Assembly (NCBI RefSeq): GCF_000633355.1
Contig: NZ_AYMQ01000040.1
Coordinates: 1-64,000, forward strand
From: Serratia sp. H1w
GTDB taxonomy: Bacteria; Pseudomonadota; Gammaproteobacteria; Enterobacterales; Enterobacteriaceae
DNA: 64,000 bases
Direction: 5' to 3'
The translations under genes and the position numbers were made by a program. The notes under the pieces are model-generated. The model was not told where the DNA came from. It worked only from the letters and a program-made list of their open reading frames with translations, and did not search any database. Every line of letters begins with the position of its first letter. Positions within the stretch are counted from its first letter, which is position 1. This document shows positions 54,440 to 64,000 of the stretch, one piece after another.

Positions 54440-55756
54440 ATGCCACTAGTGATTGTTGCCATCGGCGTAGCCATGCTACTGCTGCTGATGATCCGCTTTA
54501 AGCTCAACGGCTTTATCTCGTTGATTCTGGTCGCGCTGGCGGTCGGTATCATGCAGGGTATGCCGGTAGATAAAGTGATTGGTTCTATCAAGGCCGGCGT
54601 GGGCGGAACGTTGGGCGGTCTGGCGCTGATCATGGGCTTTGGTGCCATGCTCGGTAAGCTGCTGGCGGACTGTGGCGGTGCGCAGCGGATTGCCACCACA
54701 CTGATCGACAAGTTCGGTAAACAGCATATCCAGTGGGCCATCGTGCTGACCGGTTTTACCGTTGGCTTCGCGCTGTTCTATGAAGTGGGCTTCGTGCTGT
54801 TGCTGCCTTTGGTGTTTACCATTGCCGCCTCTGCGCGTATCCCGCTGCTGTATGTCGGCGTACCGATGGCTGCGGCGCTGTCTGTTACCCACGGTTTCCT
54901 GCCACCGCACCCAGGCCCAACGGCCATTGCCACCATTTTCCATGCGGACATGGGTAAAACCCTGCTGTACGGTACCTTGCTGGCGATCCCAACCGTGATC
55001 TTGGCAGGCCCGGTCTATGCCCGCTTCCTGAAAGGCATTGATAAGCCGGTTCCGGTCGGTTTATACAACCCGAAAACCTTTACCGAAGAAGAGATGCCTG
55101 GGTTTGGCGTCAGCGTCGCAACCGCACTGGTGCCGGTGATCCTGATGGCATTCCGTGCCGTAGCGGAAATGGCGTTGCCAAAAGGCCACCCGTTCCTGTC
55201 TTACGCCGAGTTCTTCGGTGACCCGGTAATGGCAACGCTGATTGCCGTGCTGATCGCCATCTTTACCTTTGGCCTGAACCGTGGCCGCACCATGGACGAA
55301 GTGATGGGCACCATCAGTGAATCCATCAAAATCATTGCCATGATGCTGTTGATTATCGGCGGTGGTGGGGCGTTCAAACAGGTGCTGGTAGACAGCGGCA
55401 TTGAGCAATATATTGCTGGCATCATGCACGGTAGCAACGTGTCACCGATCCTGATGGCCTGGTCAATCGCCGCAGTGCTGCGTATTGCGCTGGGTTCTGC
55501 GACCGTTGCGGCAATCACCGCCGGGGGCATTGTAGCGCCGCTGATTGCCACTACCGGGGCTAGCCCGGAACTGATGGTCATTGCCGTCGGTTCAGGTAGC
55601 GTGATTTTCTCGCACGTTAACGATCCTGGCTTCTGGTTGTTCAAGGAGTATTTCAACCTGACCATTATGGAAACCATTAAATCCTGGTCGGCGTTGGAAA
55701 CCATCATTTCAGTCTGTGGCCTGATTGGCTGCCTGCTGTTGGCGATGGTGGTTTAA
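54440..55756 (+). CDS. gntT: High-affinity gluconate transporter GntT
   Basis: A 438-residue gluconate:proton symporter of the GntP family with about 12-14 membrane helices. It has the same length as E. coli GntT and matches it closely (start MPLVIVAIGV; FALFYEVGFVLLLPLVF; THGFLPPHPGPTAIA; SHVNDPGFWLFKEYFNLT). It sits where E. coli has gntU; similarity to GntT rather than GntU is clear along the whole length. Regulated by the GntR and CRP sites upstream. Confidence 0.95.
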   Translation: MPLVIVAIGVAMLLLLMIRFKLNGFISLILVALAVGIMQGMPVDKVIGSIKAGVGGTLGGLALIMGFGAMLGKLLADCGGAQRIATTLIDKFGKQHIQWAIVLTGFTVGFALFYEVGFVLLLPLVFTIAASARIPLLYVGVPMAAALSVTHGFLPPHPGPTAIATIFHADMGKTLLYGTLLAIPTVILAGPVYARFLKGIDKPVPVGLYNPKTFTEEEMPGFGVSVATALVPVILMAFRAVAEMALPKGHPFLSYAEFFGDPVMATLIAVLIAIFTFGLNRGRTMDEVMGTISESIKIIAMMLLIIGGGGAFKQVLVDSGIEQYIAGIMHGSNVSPILMAWSIAAVLRIALGSATVAAITAGGIVAPLIATTGASPELMVIAVGSGSVIFSHVNDPGFWLFKEYFNLTIMETIKSWSALETIISVCGLIGCLLLAMVV

Positions 55757-55766
55757 GTCGCAAAGA

Positions 55767-55794
55767 CGGGGCGCAGCGCTATCTGCTGCGCCCT
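55767..55794. terminator. Terminator between convergent gntT and yhgN
   Basis: GGGGCGCAGC and GCTGCGCCC form a 9-bp stem with a 7-base loop in the 43-base gap. No T-run on either side. Confidence 0.65.
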
Positions 55795-55799
55795 GGCTG

Positions 55800-56393
55800 T
55801 TAAAGATTCAGATAGGCACGCACACCGTCCAGGAACATCTGGGTGGACAGCATCACCAGAATCAACCCCATCAGCCGTTCCAGCGCACTCACCCCTTTGC
55901 TTCCCAGTAAACGCAGAAACAGATTCGACATCAGCAGGATCGCCGCAGACAAGCCCCAGGCAATCAGCAGGGCCACCACCAAATGCGAAATCTGGTTGGG
56001 GTACTGGTGTGAAAGCAGCATCAAGGTCGCCAGAATTGACGGCCCGGCTACCAAAGGAATGGCGAGCGGTACCAGGAACGGCTCCTCACCGGCGGAAAGA
56101 TCGCTGCCGCTGCCTTCCTGCGAAGGGAATATCATCTTGATGGCGATTAAGAACAGGATAATCCCGCCGGAGATCGACACGGTTTCGGTGCGCAGGTTGA
56201 GGAACGCCAAAATATGTTCGCCAGCGAACAGAAAAATCAGCATCAACACCAAGGCTATCAGCAGCTCGCGGATCACTACCGCCCGGCGACGGCGAGGTTC
56301 CAGGTGTTTCAGTACCGACATGAAAATCGGCAGGTTACCCAGCGGATCCATTATTAAAAACAGCAGCACCGTTGCCGCAATCATTTCTGTCAT
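55800..56393 (-). CDS. yhgN: MarC/UPF0056-family membrane protein YhgN
   Basis: A 197-residue inner-membrane protein with six predicted helices. It starts MTEMIAATVLLFLIMDPLGNLPIFMS, the family hallmark, and has PLAIPLVAGPSILATLMLL in the second half. The function of the family is unknown (annotated as NAAT or MarC transporters). It lies beside asd as in E. coli. Confidence 0.92.
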   Translation of the reverse strand: MTEMIAATVLLFLIMDPLGNLPIFMSVLKHLEPRRRRAVVIRELLIALVLMLIFLFAGEHILAFLNLRTETVSISGGIILFLIAIKMIFPSQEGSGSDLSAGEEPFLVPLAIPLVAGPSILATLMLLSHQYPNQISHLVVALLIAWGLSAAILLMSNLFLRLLGSKGVSALERLMGLILVMLSTQMFLDGVRAYLNL

Positions 56394-56590
56394 TTATTGC
56401 CTCAAAATCAGAAAAAACGACGGGTATAAGCCGCATTGCTGAGAATTGCCCGTGTATCGAATAAATTCACTTTGCGCTTGCGCCGACATTTTGTAAGGTG
56501 GGTAGATATTGCACACAACTTATAATTTAACTCTATCTCATGCCCTCAACAGGTAAGAGCATAGTCATCCTCCAAGGCAGGACTGTAAAT

Positions 56591-57697
56591 ATGAAAAACG
56601 TTGGTTTCATTGGTTGGCGTGGCATGGTCGGCTCGGTACTCATGCAGCGCATGACGCAAGAGCGCGATTTTGACGCCATTCGCCCGGTATTCTTCTCCAC
56701 TTCGCAGCTCGGTGCTGCCGCCCCGGCTTTCGGCGGCCAGCAGCAAGGCACGCTGCAAGATGCGTATGATGTAGAGGCGTTAAGCGCCCTCGATATTATT
56801 ATTACCTGCCAGGGCGGCGATTACACCAATGAAATCTATCCAAAGCTGCGTGCCACCGGCTGGCAGGGCTATTGGATCGATGCGGCCTCTTCTCTGCGTA
56901 TGGAAGACGATGCCATCATCATCCTCGATCCGGTCAACCATGCGGTGATCCAGGAAGGGCTGAACAAAGGCATCAAAACCTTTGTGGGTGGTAACTGTAC
57001 CGTCAGCCTGATGTTGATGTCGCTGGGCGGCCTGTTTGCCAACGATTTGGTGGAGTGGGCGTCTGTTGCCACTTATCAAGCGGCTTCTGGCGGCGGCGCG
57101 CGTCATATGCGTGAACTGTTGACCCAGATGGGTATGCTGCATGCCGATGTGGCGAAAGAGCTGCAGGATCCGGCCTCGGCCATTCTGGATATCGAGCGTA
57201 AAGTCACGGAGGCAACCCGTTCCGGTAAGTTGCCTACCGATAACTTTGGCGTTCCTTTGGCGGGTAGCCTGATCCCTTGGATCGACAAGCAACTGGATAA
57301 CGGCCAAAGCCGCGAAGAGTGGAAAGGCCAGGCGGAAACCAACAAGATCCTCAGCACTTCAAGCATCATCCCGGTTGATGGTTTGTGCGTGCGCGTCGGT
57401 GCTTTGCGCTGCCACAGCCAGGCATTTACCCTGAAGCTGAAGAAAGACATTCCACTGCCGGAAATCGAGCAGTTGCTGGCCACGCACAACGACTGGGTGC
57501 GGGTGATCCCGAACGACCGCGAACTGACCATGCGTGAGCTGACGCCTGCTGCCGTAACCGGTACGTTGAACACGCCGGTTGGCCGTCTGCGCAAGCTGAA
57601 TATGGGGCCGGAATACCTCTCCGCATTCACCGTGGGCGATCAGCTGTTGTGGGGTGCGGCCGAGCCGCTGCGCCGCATGCTGCGTATCCTGCTGTAA
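56591..57697 (+). CDS. asd: Aspartate-semialdehyde dehydrogenase
   Basis: A 368-residue enzyme that reduces aspartyl phosphate to aspartate semialdehyde, a shared step to lysine, threonine, methionine and diaminopimelate. The NADP motif [13 protein letters not shown] is at about 5-17, the catalytic cysteine is in [10 protein letters not shown] near 133-142, and the catalytic histidine is in CHSQAFT near 277. The ATG at 56591 matches E. coli Asd ([17 protein letters not shown]). It stands alone before the glg operon. Confidence 0.97.
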   Translation: MKNVGFIGWRGMVGSVLMQRMTQERDFDAIRPVFFSTSQLGAAAPAFGGQQQGTLQDAYDVEALSALDIIITCQGGDYTNEIYPKLRATGWQGYWIDAASSLRMEDDAIIILDPVNHAVIQEGLNKGIKTFVGGNCTVSLMLMSLGGLFANDLVEWASVATYQAASGGGARHMRELLTQMGMLHADVAKELQDPASAILDIERKVTEATRSGKLPTDNFGVPLAGSLIPWIDKQLDNGQSREEWKGQAETNKILSTSSIIPVDGLCVRVGALRCHSQAFTLKLKKDIPLPEIEQLLATHNDWVRVIPNDRELTMRELTPAAVTGTLNTPVGRLRKLNMGPEYLSAFTVGDQLLWGAAEPLRRMLRILL

Positions 57698-57715
57698 TCC
57701 TGAACTGAACTTTCT

Positions 57716-57739
57716 GAGGGCTGATCTCTTTCAGCCCTC
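57716..57739 (+). terminator. Hairpin after asd
   Basis: GAGGGCTGA and TCAGCCCTC form a perfect 9-bp stem with a 6-base loop, 19 bases after the stop codon. No T-run follows. The remaining gap to 58135 shows no gene; it should carry the glg promoter, which I could not place. Confidence 0.6.
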
Positions 57740-58135
57740 CAATGCCCTGTTTTCCCCGTTTCTGGTTTCGATTGCCGTAGCAATAAAGACGATGTAGGGA
57801 AGGCGGCGTCATGCCTGTCGTACCTCAGACTCAGCCACTGTCGGTTGCCCGCTCGGCCGGTTTTCCGAGCAAAAATTTTCCTTGGTAATGCCCCCATGTT
57901 TTTAGCAGAGATGACTATGCTTATTAGGTAGATGAAGGGTTCTTCATCAATGGTGAAAATTCGCCTGAAAAATAAGCATAAAGAGCGAAACTGCGAGCAT
58001 GAAGGCGATCGATTAATCAATAACCGACTGAAATCACGCTTTAGGTAGCAAATGAATTGCATGATAGGTGCAACGGCTGCTTTTTGTTCAGTGTAGCCTT
58101 TTAAAAGTCATGCGGTTAATCAAAGGAAGAATGCT

Positions 58136-60319
58136 ATGCCTGTACTTCCCGAACGTGACGTGATCAATCAACTAATTTCCGGTCACTATGCCGACCCGTT
58201 TTCCCTGCTCGGCATGCATGTGACCGAGCAGGGGCTACAGATTTGTGCCCTGCTGCCGGATGCGGGCACCGTCTGGCTGGTAGAGAGTAAAACCGGTAAC
58301 CGTCTGGTTCAGCTCAATTGCGATGACGCCCGTGGTTTTTTCAGCGCTCTCGTCCCGCGTCGTAAAACCCCTTTCCGCTATCAGCTTGAAGTCAGCTGGC
58401 GCGACCATCAACAACTGCTCGAAGACCCTTATCGTTTTGGCACCCTGTTGCAGGATATTGACAGCTGGCTGCTGGCCGAAGGGACACATCTGCGGCCATA
58501 TGAACGGCTGGGTGCGCATCCTGGCGCGCTGGATGGGGTGGAGGGCGTCAGCTTTGCCGTTTGGGCACCCAATGCTCAGCGCGTATCGGTAGTCGGTGAG
58601 TTCAACTTCTGGGATGGCCGACGCCACCCGATGCGCAAGCGCCGGGAGAATGGCATTTGGGAGCTGTTTTTACCGGGTGTGAAGGCCGGGCAGCTGTATA
58701 AATACGAGATTATCGATTGTTACGGCAATGTGCAGCTCAAGGCCGATCCTTATGCCTTCGAAGCGCAGATGCGGCCAGAGACGGCTTCGCTGATCACGCC
58801 GCTGCCAGCGGTGGTGGAAAACACGCCGGAAAGGCAGCGGGCCAATGATTTTGACCGCCCTATCTCGATCTACGAAGTGCACCTGGGCTCCTGGCGCCGC
58901 CATACGGACAATAATTTCTGGCTCAGCTATCAAGAACTGGCCGAACAGTTGATCCCTTACGTTAAGGATATGGGGTTTACCCATATTGAACTGCTGCCGA
59001 TCAACGAACATCCGTTCGACGGGAGTTGGGGCTATCAGCCGTTGGGCATGTATGCCCCCACCCGCCGTTTTGGCACGCCAGCGGAGTTCAAAGCTTTTGT
59101 TGCCGCGGCGCATGAAGCCGGGATCAACGTGATCCTGGACTGGGTGCCGGGGCATTTCCCTAGCGATGCTCATGGCCTGGCCAACTTCGACGGCACCGCG
59201 CTGTATGAATATGCCGATCCCCGCGAAGGTTTCCATCAGGATTGGAACACGCTGATCTACAACTATGGCCGCCACGAGGTACGTAACTATTTGGCGGGTA
59301 ATGCGTTTTACTGGCTGGAGCGCTTTGGTATCGACGGTCTGCGCGTCGACGCGGTGGCGTCGATGATTTACCGTGACTATAGCCGTGCCGACGGCGAGTG
59401 GGTGCCAAACTACTACGGCGGCAATGAGAACTTGGAGGCGATCTCCTTCCTGCGTTACACCAACCAGACGCTAGGCAAAGAGCGGCCAGGAGCGGTGACG
59501 CTGGCGGAAGAGTCGACCGATTATCCGGGCGTTACGTTACCGCCGGATGCCAATGGCTTAGGCTTCCACTACAAGTGGGATCTCGGCTGGATGCACGACA
59601 CGCTGGACTACATGAAGTGCGATCCGGTGCACCGTAAATACCATCACAACCTGATGACCTTCGGCATGATGTATGCCTACTCCGAGAACTTCGTCCTGCC
59701 GATTTCGCACGACGAAGTGGTGCACGGCAAACGCTCCGTTCTGGACCGGATGCCGGGAGATGCCTGGCAGAAGTTTGCCAACCTGCGGGCCTATTACGGC
59801 TTTATGTGGGCGCATCCGGGCAAGAAGCTGCTGTTTATGGGCAGTGAATTTGCCCAAGGGCGTGAGTGGAACTTCGATACCAGTCTGGACTGGCATCTGC
59901 TGGAAGGGTTGGACGGTTGGCACCACGGCGTGCAGCGGCTGGTACGCGATCTCAATCACTGCTACCAGCAGAACGCACCGCTGTATGAGCGCGATTATCG
60001 CCCGGACGGTTTTGAATGGCTGGTGGTCGACGATCACGACAACTCGGTATTTGCCTTCGCACGCTACGATTCTCAGGGCAATGAGCTGATTGCCATCAGC
60101 AACTTTACCCCGGTGCCGCGTCCTCATTACCGCATTGGTATTTCACGCGCTGGCGAGTATCAGGAAATCCTCAATACCGATTCACACCATTATCACGGTA
60201 GCAACGCCGGTAATCAGGGGCGGGTGATTTCGCAGCCGATCGGCAGCCATGGCCGTGAACATTCGATCAGCGTGATGGTGCCACCGTTGGCCACCGTTTA
60301 TCTGCGGCGGGAGGCTTGA
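58136..60319 (+). CDS. glgB: 1,4-alpha-glucan branching enzyme
   Basis: A 727-residue GH13 enzyme that adds alpha-1,6 branches to glycogen. It has an N-terminal CBM48 pair (about 1-225) and the catalytic barrel with [15 protein letters not shown] (nucleophile Asp near 405), [12 protein letters not shown] (acid Glu near 458) and [11 protein letters not shown] (near 522). Length and order match E. coli. It opens the glgBXCA operon; glgX overlaps its stop codon. Confidence 0.97.
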   Translation: MPVLPERDVINQLISGHYADPFSLLGMHVTEQGLQICALLPDAGTVWLVESKTGNRLVQLNCDDARGFFSALVPRRKTPFRYQLEVSWRDHQQLLEDPYRFGTLLQDIDSWLLAEGTHLRPYERLGAHPGALDGVEGVSFAVWAPNAQRVSVVGEFNFWDGRRHPMRKRRENGIWELFLPGVKAGQLYKYEIIDCYGNVQLKADPYAFEAQMRPETASLITPLPAVVENTPERQRANDFDRPISIYEVHLGSWRRHTDNNFWLSYQELAEQLIPYVKDMGFTHIELLPINEHPFDGSWGYQPLGMYAPTRRFGTPAEFKAFVAAAHEAGINVILDWVPGHFPSDAHGLANFDGTALYEYADPREGFHQDWNTLIYNYGRHEVRNYLAGNAFYWLERFGIDGLRVDAVASMIYRDYSRADGEWVPNYYGGNENLEAISFLRYTNQTLGKERPGAVTLAEESTDYPGVTLPPDANGLGFHYKWDLGWMHDTLDYMKCDPVHRKYHHNLMTFGMMYAYSENFVLPISHDEVVHGKRSVLDRMPGDAWQKFANLRAYYGFMWAHPGKKLLFMGSEFAQGREWNFDTSLDWHLLEGLDGWHHGVQRLVRDLNHCYQQNAPLYERDYRPDGFEWLVVDDHDNSVFAFARYDSQGNELIAISNFTPVPRPHYRIGISRAGEYQEILNTDSHHYHGSNAGNQGRVISQPIGSHGREHSISVMVPPLATVYLRREA

Positions 60320-62304
60320 TGGTAGAGCTGACGCCGGGTCTTGCCGCGCCTTTAGGGGCTTGTTACGACGGTAATGGCATCAACTTTACCCTGTTTTCTG
60401 CACATGCCACGCAGGTCGAACTGTGCCTGTTCGATGCGCAATATCGTGAAACACGCCTGCCGTTGCCTGCCCGCAGCGGTGATATCTGGCACGGATATCT
60501 GCCGGGGGGCGAGCCGGGGCAACGCTATGGTTTTCGGGTGCACGGCCCGTTTGAGCCGCATCTTGGGTTGCGCTTTAACGCCAACAAGCTGCTGCTCGAT
60601 CCGGCGGCACGGGCGGTAGAAGGCCCGGTGGCCGACCATGTGCATTTGCACGGGGGATACGATCAACAGGATCCACAAGACAGCGCCCCGTTGACGCCTA
60701 AATGCGTGGTGATCGATGAAAGTTACGATTGGCAGGACGATCGCCCGCCAGCCACCCCTTGGGGCAAAACGGTGATCTACGAAGCGCATGTCCGGGGGCT
60801 GACGTTAACGCACCCGGAGATCCCGGCCGTATTGCGTGGCAGTTTTGCTGCCTTGGGCCACCCGGCGATGATTGCCTACTTCAAGCGGTTAGGGATCACC
60901 GCGCTTGAGCTACTGCCGGTGCAACAGCACACCACGGAACCGCGCCTGCAGCGCCTGGGATTGATCAATTACTGGGGCTACAACGTGTTGGCTCCTTTTG
61001 CGCCAGATAACCGTTATAGCAGTTTGAGCACCGGTACAACGCCGTTGCGTGAATTCCGCGATGCGGTGAAAGCGCTGCACCGGGCGGGAATTGAAGTGAT
61101 CCTGGACGTGGTATTCAACCACAGTGCCGAGCTGGATGTGGATGGGCCAACGCTGTCGCTGCGCGGGATCGACAACACCAGTTACTACTGGCTAACCCCA
61201 GACGGTGATTACGATAACCTCACCGGCTGTGGCAACACGTTGCGCCTGGATCAGCCAGCAGGTGTGGCGTGGGTGATGGATTGTCTGCGCTTTTGGGTGC
61301 GGGAGTGCCATGTCGACGGCTTCCGCTTCGATCTTGGCACCGTGTTGGGCCGCACACCAGCGTTTGACCGTGATGCACCGCTGTTTCAGGCGATGCTGGC
61401 GGACGATACGCTGGGGCGCTGCAAACTGATCGCCGAGCCTTGGGACATTGGCCCGGGCGGGTATCAGGTCGGCGAGTTTCCTGGCCGGTTTGCCGAGTGG
61501 AATGACCATTTTCGTGACGATATCCGCCGTTTCTGGCTGCGGAACGATCTGACACTGGGCCAGTTTGCCCAGCGTTTTGCCGCTTCCAGCGAGGTATTCA
61601 ACCAACGTGGGCGCGCGCCCAATGCCAGCATCAACATGCTGACGGCCCACGACGGCTTTACCTTGCAGGACGTAGTGAGTTTCAAGGAGAAGCATAACCA
61701 GCCGAACGGAGAGGGAAACCGTGACGGCAGTGACCAAAACTATAGCTGTAACCACGGGGTTGAAGGCCTGATTGCCGACGAAACCGTCTTGCAACGCCGC
61801 CAGGCCAGCCAGCGAGCACTGCTTGCCACGCTGCTTCTGGCACAGGGGACACCGATGCTGCTGGCCGGTGATGAGCACGGAAATAGCCAGCAGGGCAACA
61901 ACAATGCTTACTGTCAGGATAACGAAACCACCTGGCTCGATTGGGCCAATGCGGATGATTCACTGACCGCATACACCGCCGCGCTGATCCGCTTGCGCCA
62001 GCAAATTCCTGCCTTGCAGGCAGACCGCTGGTGGCAGGAGGGAGACGGCAGCGTGCAGTGGTTGAACGCGCAGGGGCAGCCGCTCAGTGCGCAACAGTGG
62101 GAACAGGGCGATCGCTGCATGCAGATCCGCCTGTCGCAACGCTGGCTGATGGTGATCAACGCCACGCAGCAGGCCGTTGAGATGACGTTACCCGAGGGTG
62201 ATTGGCAGGTTGTCGCCCCCTTTACTCAGGAACCTTCGCAGGCGGTTTTACCCGCCTGGTGCCAGGCTGCGCATTCGCTTTGCGTGCTGGTAGAGAACAA
62301 TTAA
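60319..62304 (+). CDS. glgX: Glycogen debranching enzyme
   Basis: A 661-residue GH13 isoamylase-type enzyme that removes short branches from limit dextrin. Motifs: [10 protein letters not shown] near 265, [14 protein letters not shown] near 331, [14 protein letters not shown] near 370, and [14 protein letters not shown] near 442. The ATG at 60319 shares one base with the glgB stop (TGATG), giving coupling; a TTG at 60316 is the alternative. Confidence 0.95.
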   Translation: MVELTPGLAAPLGACYDGNGINFTLFSAHATQVELCLFDAQYRETRLPLPARSGDIWHGYLPGGEPGQRYGFRVHGPFEPHLGLRFNANKLLLDPAARAVEGPVADHVHLHGGYDQQDPQDSAPLTPKCVVIDESYDWQDDRPPATPWGKTVIYEAHVRGLTLTHPEIPAVLRGSFAALGHPAMIAYFKRLGITALELLPVQQHTTEPRLQRLGLINYWGYNVLAPFAPDNRYSSLSTGTTPLREFRDAVKALHRAGIEVILDVVFNHSAELDVDGPTLSLRGIDNTSYYWLTPDGDYDNLTGCGNTLRLDQPAGVAWVMDCLRFWVRECHVDGFRFDLGTVLGRTPAFDRDAPLFQAMLADDTLGRCKLIAEPWDIGPGGYQVGEFPGRFAEWNDHFRDDIRRFWLRNDLTLGQFAQRFAASSEVFNQRGRAPNASINMLTAHDGFTLQDVVSFKEKHNQPNGEGNRDGSDQNYSCNHGVEGLIADETVLQRRQASQRALLATLLLAQGTPMLLAGDEHGNSQQGNNNAYCQDNETTWLDWANADDSLTAYTAALIRLRQQIPALQADRWWQEGDGSVQWLNAQGQPLSAQQWEQGDRCMQIRLSQRWLMVINATQQAVEMTLPEGDWQVVAPFTQEPSQAVLPAWCQAAHSLCVLVENN

Positions 62305-62316
62305 AAGGAGTCAGTT

Positions 62317-63594
62317 ATGGTTAAGCACGAAAATAAAGACCCTCTGATGTTGGCGCGCCAACTGCCGAATAAATCCGTCGCCCTGATCCTGGCTGGTGGC
62401 CGTGGCTCGCGTTTGAAAGATTTAACCTCTACCCGCGCCAAGCCTGCCGTTCACTTTGGGGGTAAGTACCGCATTATCGATTTTGCCATGTCCAACTGCC
62501 TGAACTCGGGGATCCGCCGCATGGGGGTGATCACCCAATATCATTCCCATACGCTGGTGCAGCATATTCAGCGTGGCTGGTCGTTCCTGAACGAAGAGAT
62601 GAATGAGTTTGTCGATTTGCTGCCTGCCCAGCAGCGTCTGAGCACCGAACATTGGTACAAAGGTACCGCAGATGCGGTCTATCAGAACCTCGATATCATT
62701 CGCCGCTATGAAGCGGAATACGTGGTGATCCTGGCGGGCGACCATATTTATAAAATGGACTATTCGCGCATGCTGATCGACCACGTCGAAAAAGGGGCGC
62801 AGTGCACGGTGGCCTGTATTCCGGTACCGCGCAAGGAAGCCAGCGAGTTTGGCGTGATGAAGGTTGATGATAATGACCTGATCCTCGAATTCCTGGAAAA
62901 ACCAGCCAATCCACCGGCCATGCCTGGTAACCCGGAAATGTCGCTGGCCAGCATGGGCATCTATATCTTCAACGCCAGCTACCTCTACCAACTGCTGGAA
63001 GAGGATATGTCGACTCCTGGCTCTACCCATGACTTCGGCAAGGATCTGATCCCTAAAATCACAGCTCAGGGGGCTGCCTGGGCGCACCCGTTTACTCTTT
63101 CCTGCGTAGGATGTGGCCCGGATCTGCCGCCGTATTGGCGTGATGTCGGCACCTTGGAGGCCTACTGGCGCGCCAACCTCGATCTGGCTTCGGTCACGCC
63201 TGAACTGGATATGTACGACCGTGGCTGGCCGATCCGCACCTATATGGAACCGTTGCCGCCTGCCAAATTTGTGCAGGACCGTTCCGGTAGCCATGGTATG
63301 ACCATGAACTCGCTGGTGGCCGGTGGCTGTATTGTTTCCGGTTCGGTAGTGGTGCATTCAGTGCTGTTCTCCAAGGTGCGGGTGAACTCCTTCTGCACCA
63401 TCGACTCTTCTGTATTACTGCCCGATGTAAACATTGGCCGCTCTTGCCGCCTGCGCCGCTGCATTATCGATCGCGCCTGCCATATTCCTGAAGGCATGGT
63501 GATTGGCGAAAACGCCGAGGAAGACAGCAAGCGTTTCTATCGCTCGGAAGAGGGCATCGTGCTGGTGACGCGCGAAATGTTGGCAAGACTGTAA
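62317..63594 (+). CDS. glgC: Glucose-1-phosphate adenylyltransferase
   Basis: A 425-residue ADP-glucose pyrophosphorylase, the committed step of glycogen synthesis. The nucleotidyl-transferase domain has [14 protein letters not shown] near 25-38, [15 protein letters not shown] near 48-62, and catalytic [13 protein letters not shown] near 142-154. A left-handed beta-helix follows from about 320. It lies 12 bases after glgX behind AAGGAG. Related enteric enzymes are activated by fructose-1,6-bisphosphate and inhibited by AMP. Confidence 0.96.
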   Translation: MVKHENKDPLMLARQLPNKSVALILAGGRGSRLKDLTSTRAKPAVHFGGKYRIIDFAMSNCLNSGIRRMGVITQYHSHTLVQHIQRGWSFLNEEMNEFVDLLPAQQRLSTEHWYKGTADAVYQNLDIIRRYEAEYVVILAGDHIYKMDYSRMLIDHVEKGAQCTVACIPVPRKEASEFGVMKVDDNDLILEFLEKPANPPAMPGNPEMSLASMGIYIFNASYLYQLLEEDMSTPGSTHDFGKDLIPKITAQGAAWAHPFTLSCVGCGPDLPPYWRDVGTLEAYWRANLDLASVTPELDMYDRGWPIRTYMEPLPPAKFVQDRSGSHGMTMNSLVAGGCIVSGSVVVHSVLFSKVRVNSFCTIDSSVLLPDVNIGRSCRLRRCIIDRACHIPEGMVIGENAEEDSKRFYRSEEGIVLVTREMLARL

Positions 63595-63676
63595 CCATTG
63601 TGGCCGGAACCTCGGGCGTGGCTAGCTACGCCCCTTATCTCCGTAAAGACGTTTTTACCGAATTTCAGGAGTGATA

Positions 63677-64000
63677 ATGCAGGTTTTACACGTATGTTCC
63701 GAGATGTTCCCACTGCTTAAAACCGGCGGGCTTGCAGACGTGGTTGGCGCATTACCGACGGCGCAGATTGCCGCAGGAGCTGATGTTCGGGTGCTATTGC
63801 CGGCGTTTCCTGACGTGCGTAACGGGATCCCGGATACGGTACTGGTTGCCGAGATCGACTCTTTTGCCGGGCGCGTAGGCCTGCGTTATGGCACCTACCA
63901 TGGCGTGGGCGTTTACCTGGTTGATGCCCCCTGGTTGTACGATCGGCCGGGCAGTCCTTATCACGATCAGTCGATGAATGCGTACCCAGACAACCACCGC
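63677..64000 (+). CDS. glgA: Glycogen synthase, N-terminal fragment (cut by window edge)
   Basis: The first 108 codons of a GT5 glycogen synthase. The start [23 protein letters not shown] contains the ADP-glucose-binding KTGGLADV motif at residues 15-22. The gene continues past the right edge, so nothing can be said of the C-terminal half. The ATG follows CAGGAGTG. It is 82 bases after glgC, last visible member of glgBXCA. Confidence 0.95.
   Translation, partial: MQVLHVCSEMFPLLKTGGLADVVGALPTAQIAAGADVRVLLPAFPDVRNGIPDTVLVAEIDSFAGRVGLRYGTYHGVGVYLVDAPWLYDRPGSPYHDQSMNAYPDNHR

Noticed and set aside
54440-55756. Identification as gntU, the gene expected at this place in E. coli
   Set aside because: The protein is closer to GntT along its full length, and the upstream operators are of the gntT type.

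Overview
The window is chromosomal DNA of a Serratia-like member of the Enterobacterales. The evidence is gene content and order. Segments match the E. coli K-12 backbone as I remember it (gor, rlmJ, prlC, rsmJ; gdhA, which I place by protein identity only; uspA, uspB, pitA, yhiN; yhhY, ryhB, yhhW, gntR, gntK; yhgN, asd, glgBXCA), but blocks are inserted between them that are usual in Serratia and its relatives. I saw no rRNA, tRNA, CRISPR array, integrase or insertion sequence, and no obvious shift in base composition. The genus assignment is an inference.

Layout. (1) 1-2000, minus strand: a magnesium block. An M-box riboswitch precedes mgtE (a form lacking the N domain), then a 30-residue homologue of the small protein MgtS, another small membrane protein, and the start of a cation-efflux (CDF) gene cut by the window edge. 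(2) gor. (3) 3.7-10.5 kb: a complete galactitol operon, gatYZABCD plus gatR. It is split by a 170-bp inverted repeat, and its GatY has lost a zinc-ligand histidine. (4) rlmJ. (5) 11.7-21.8 kb, minus strand: a tightly overlapping four-gene cassette that fits no pathway I know. It encodes a two-module AAA+ ATPase, a small radical-SAM activase-like protein, a 2100-residue zinc-ribbon/degenerate kinase/DUF4011-type SF1 helicase/Vsr-like nuclease fusion, and a coiled-coil protein. This is the best candidate for an undescribed, probably defence- or stress-related system. (6) prlC-rsmJ, a secreted nucleotidase, gdhA, uspA, uspB, pitA, yhiN, a lipoprotein and a small orphan ORF. (7) fetAB iron exporter. 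(8) 37-51 kb: a full myo-inositol catabolic cluster (iolI, transporter, iolA, iolB, RpiR-type regulator, iolC, iolD, iolG, iolH, iolE). (9) yhhY, the Fur-regulated sRNA ryhB, yhhW, then the gluconate genes gntR, gntK and gntT with clear GntR and CRP sites. (10) yhgN, asd and the glycogen operon glgBXC, with glgA running off the end.

How they work together: the gat, iol and gnt blocks are catabolic modules, each with its own regulator (DeoR-, RpiR- and LacI-type) and with candidate operators visible. The mgt block is a Mg2+ homeostasis unit under riboswitch control. The glg block stores carbon. Gene starts were chosen from ribosome-binding sites and from recalled alignments to E. coli proteins; no database search was run.
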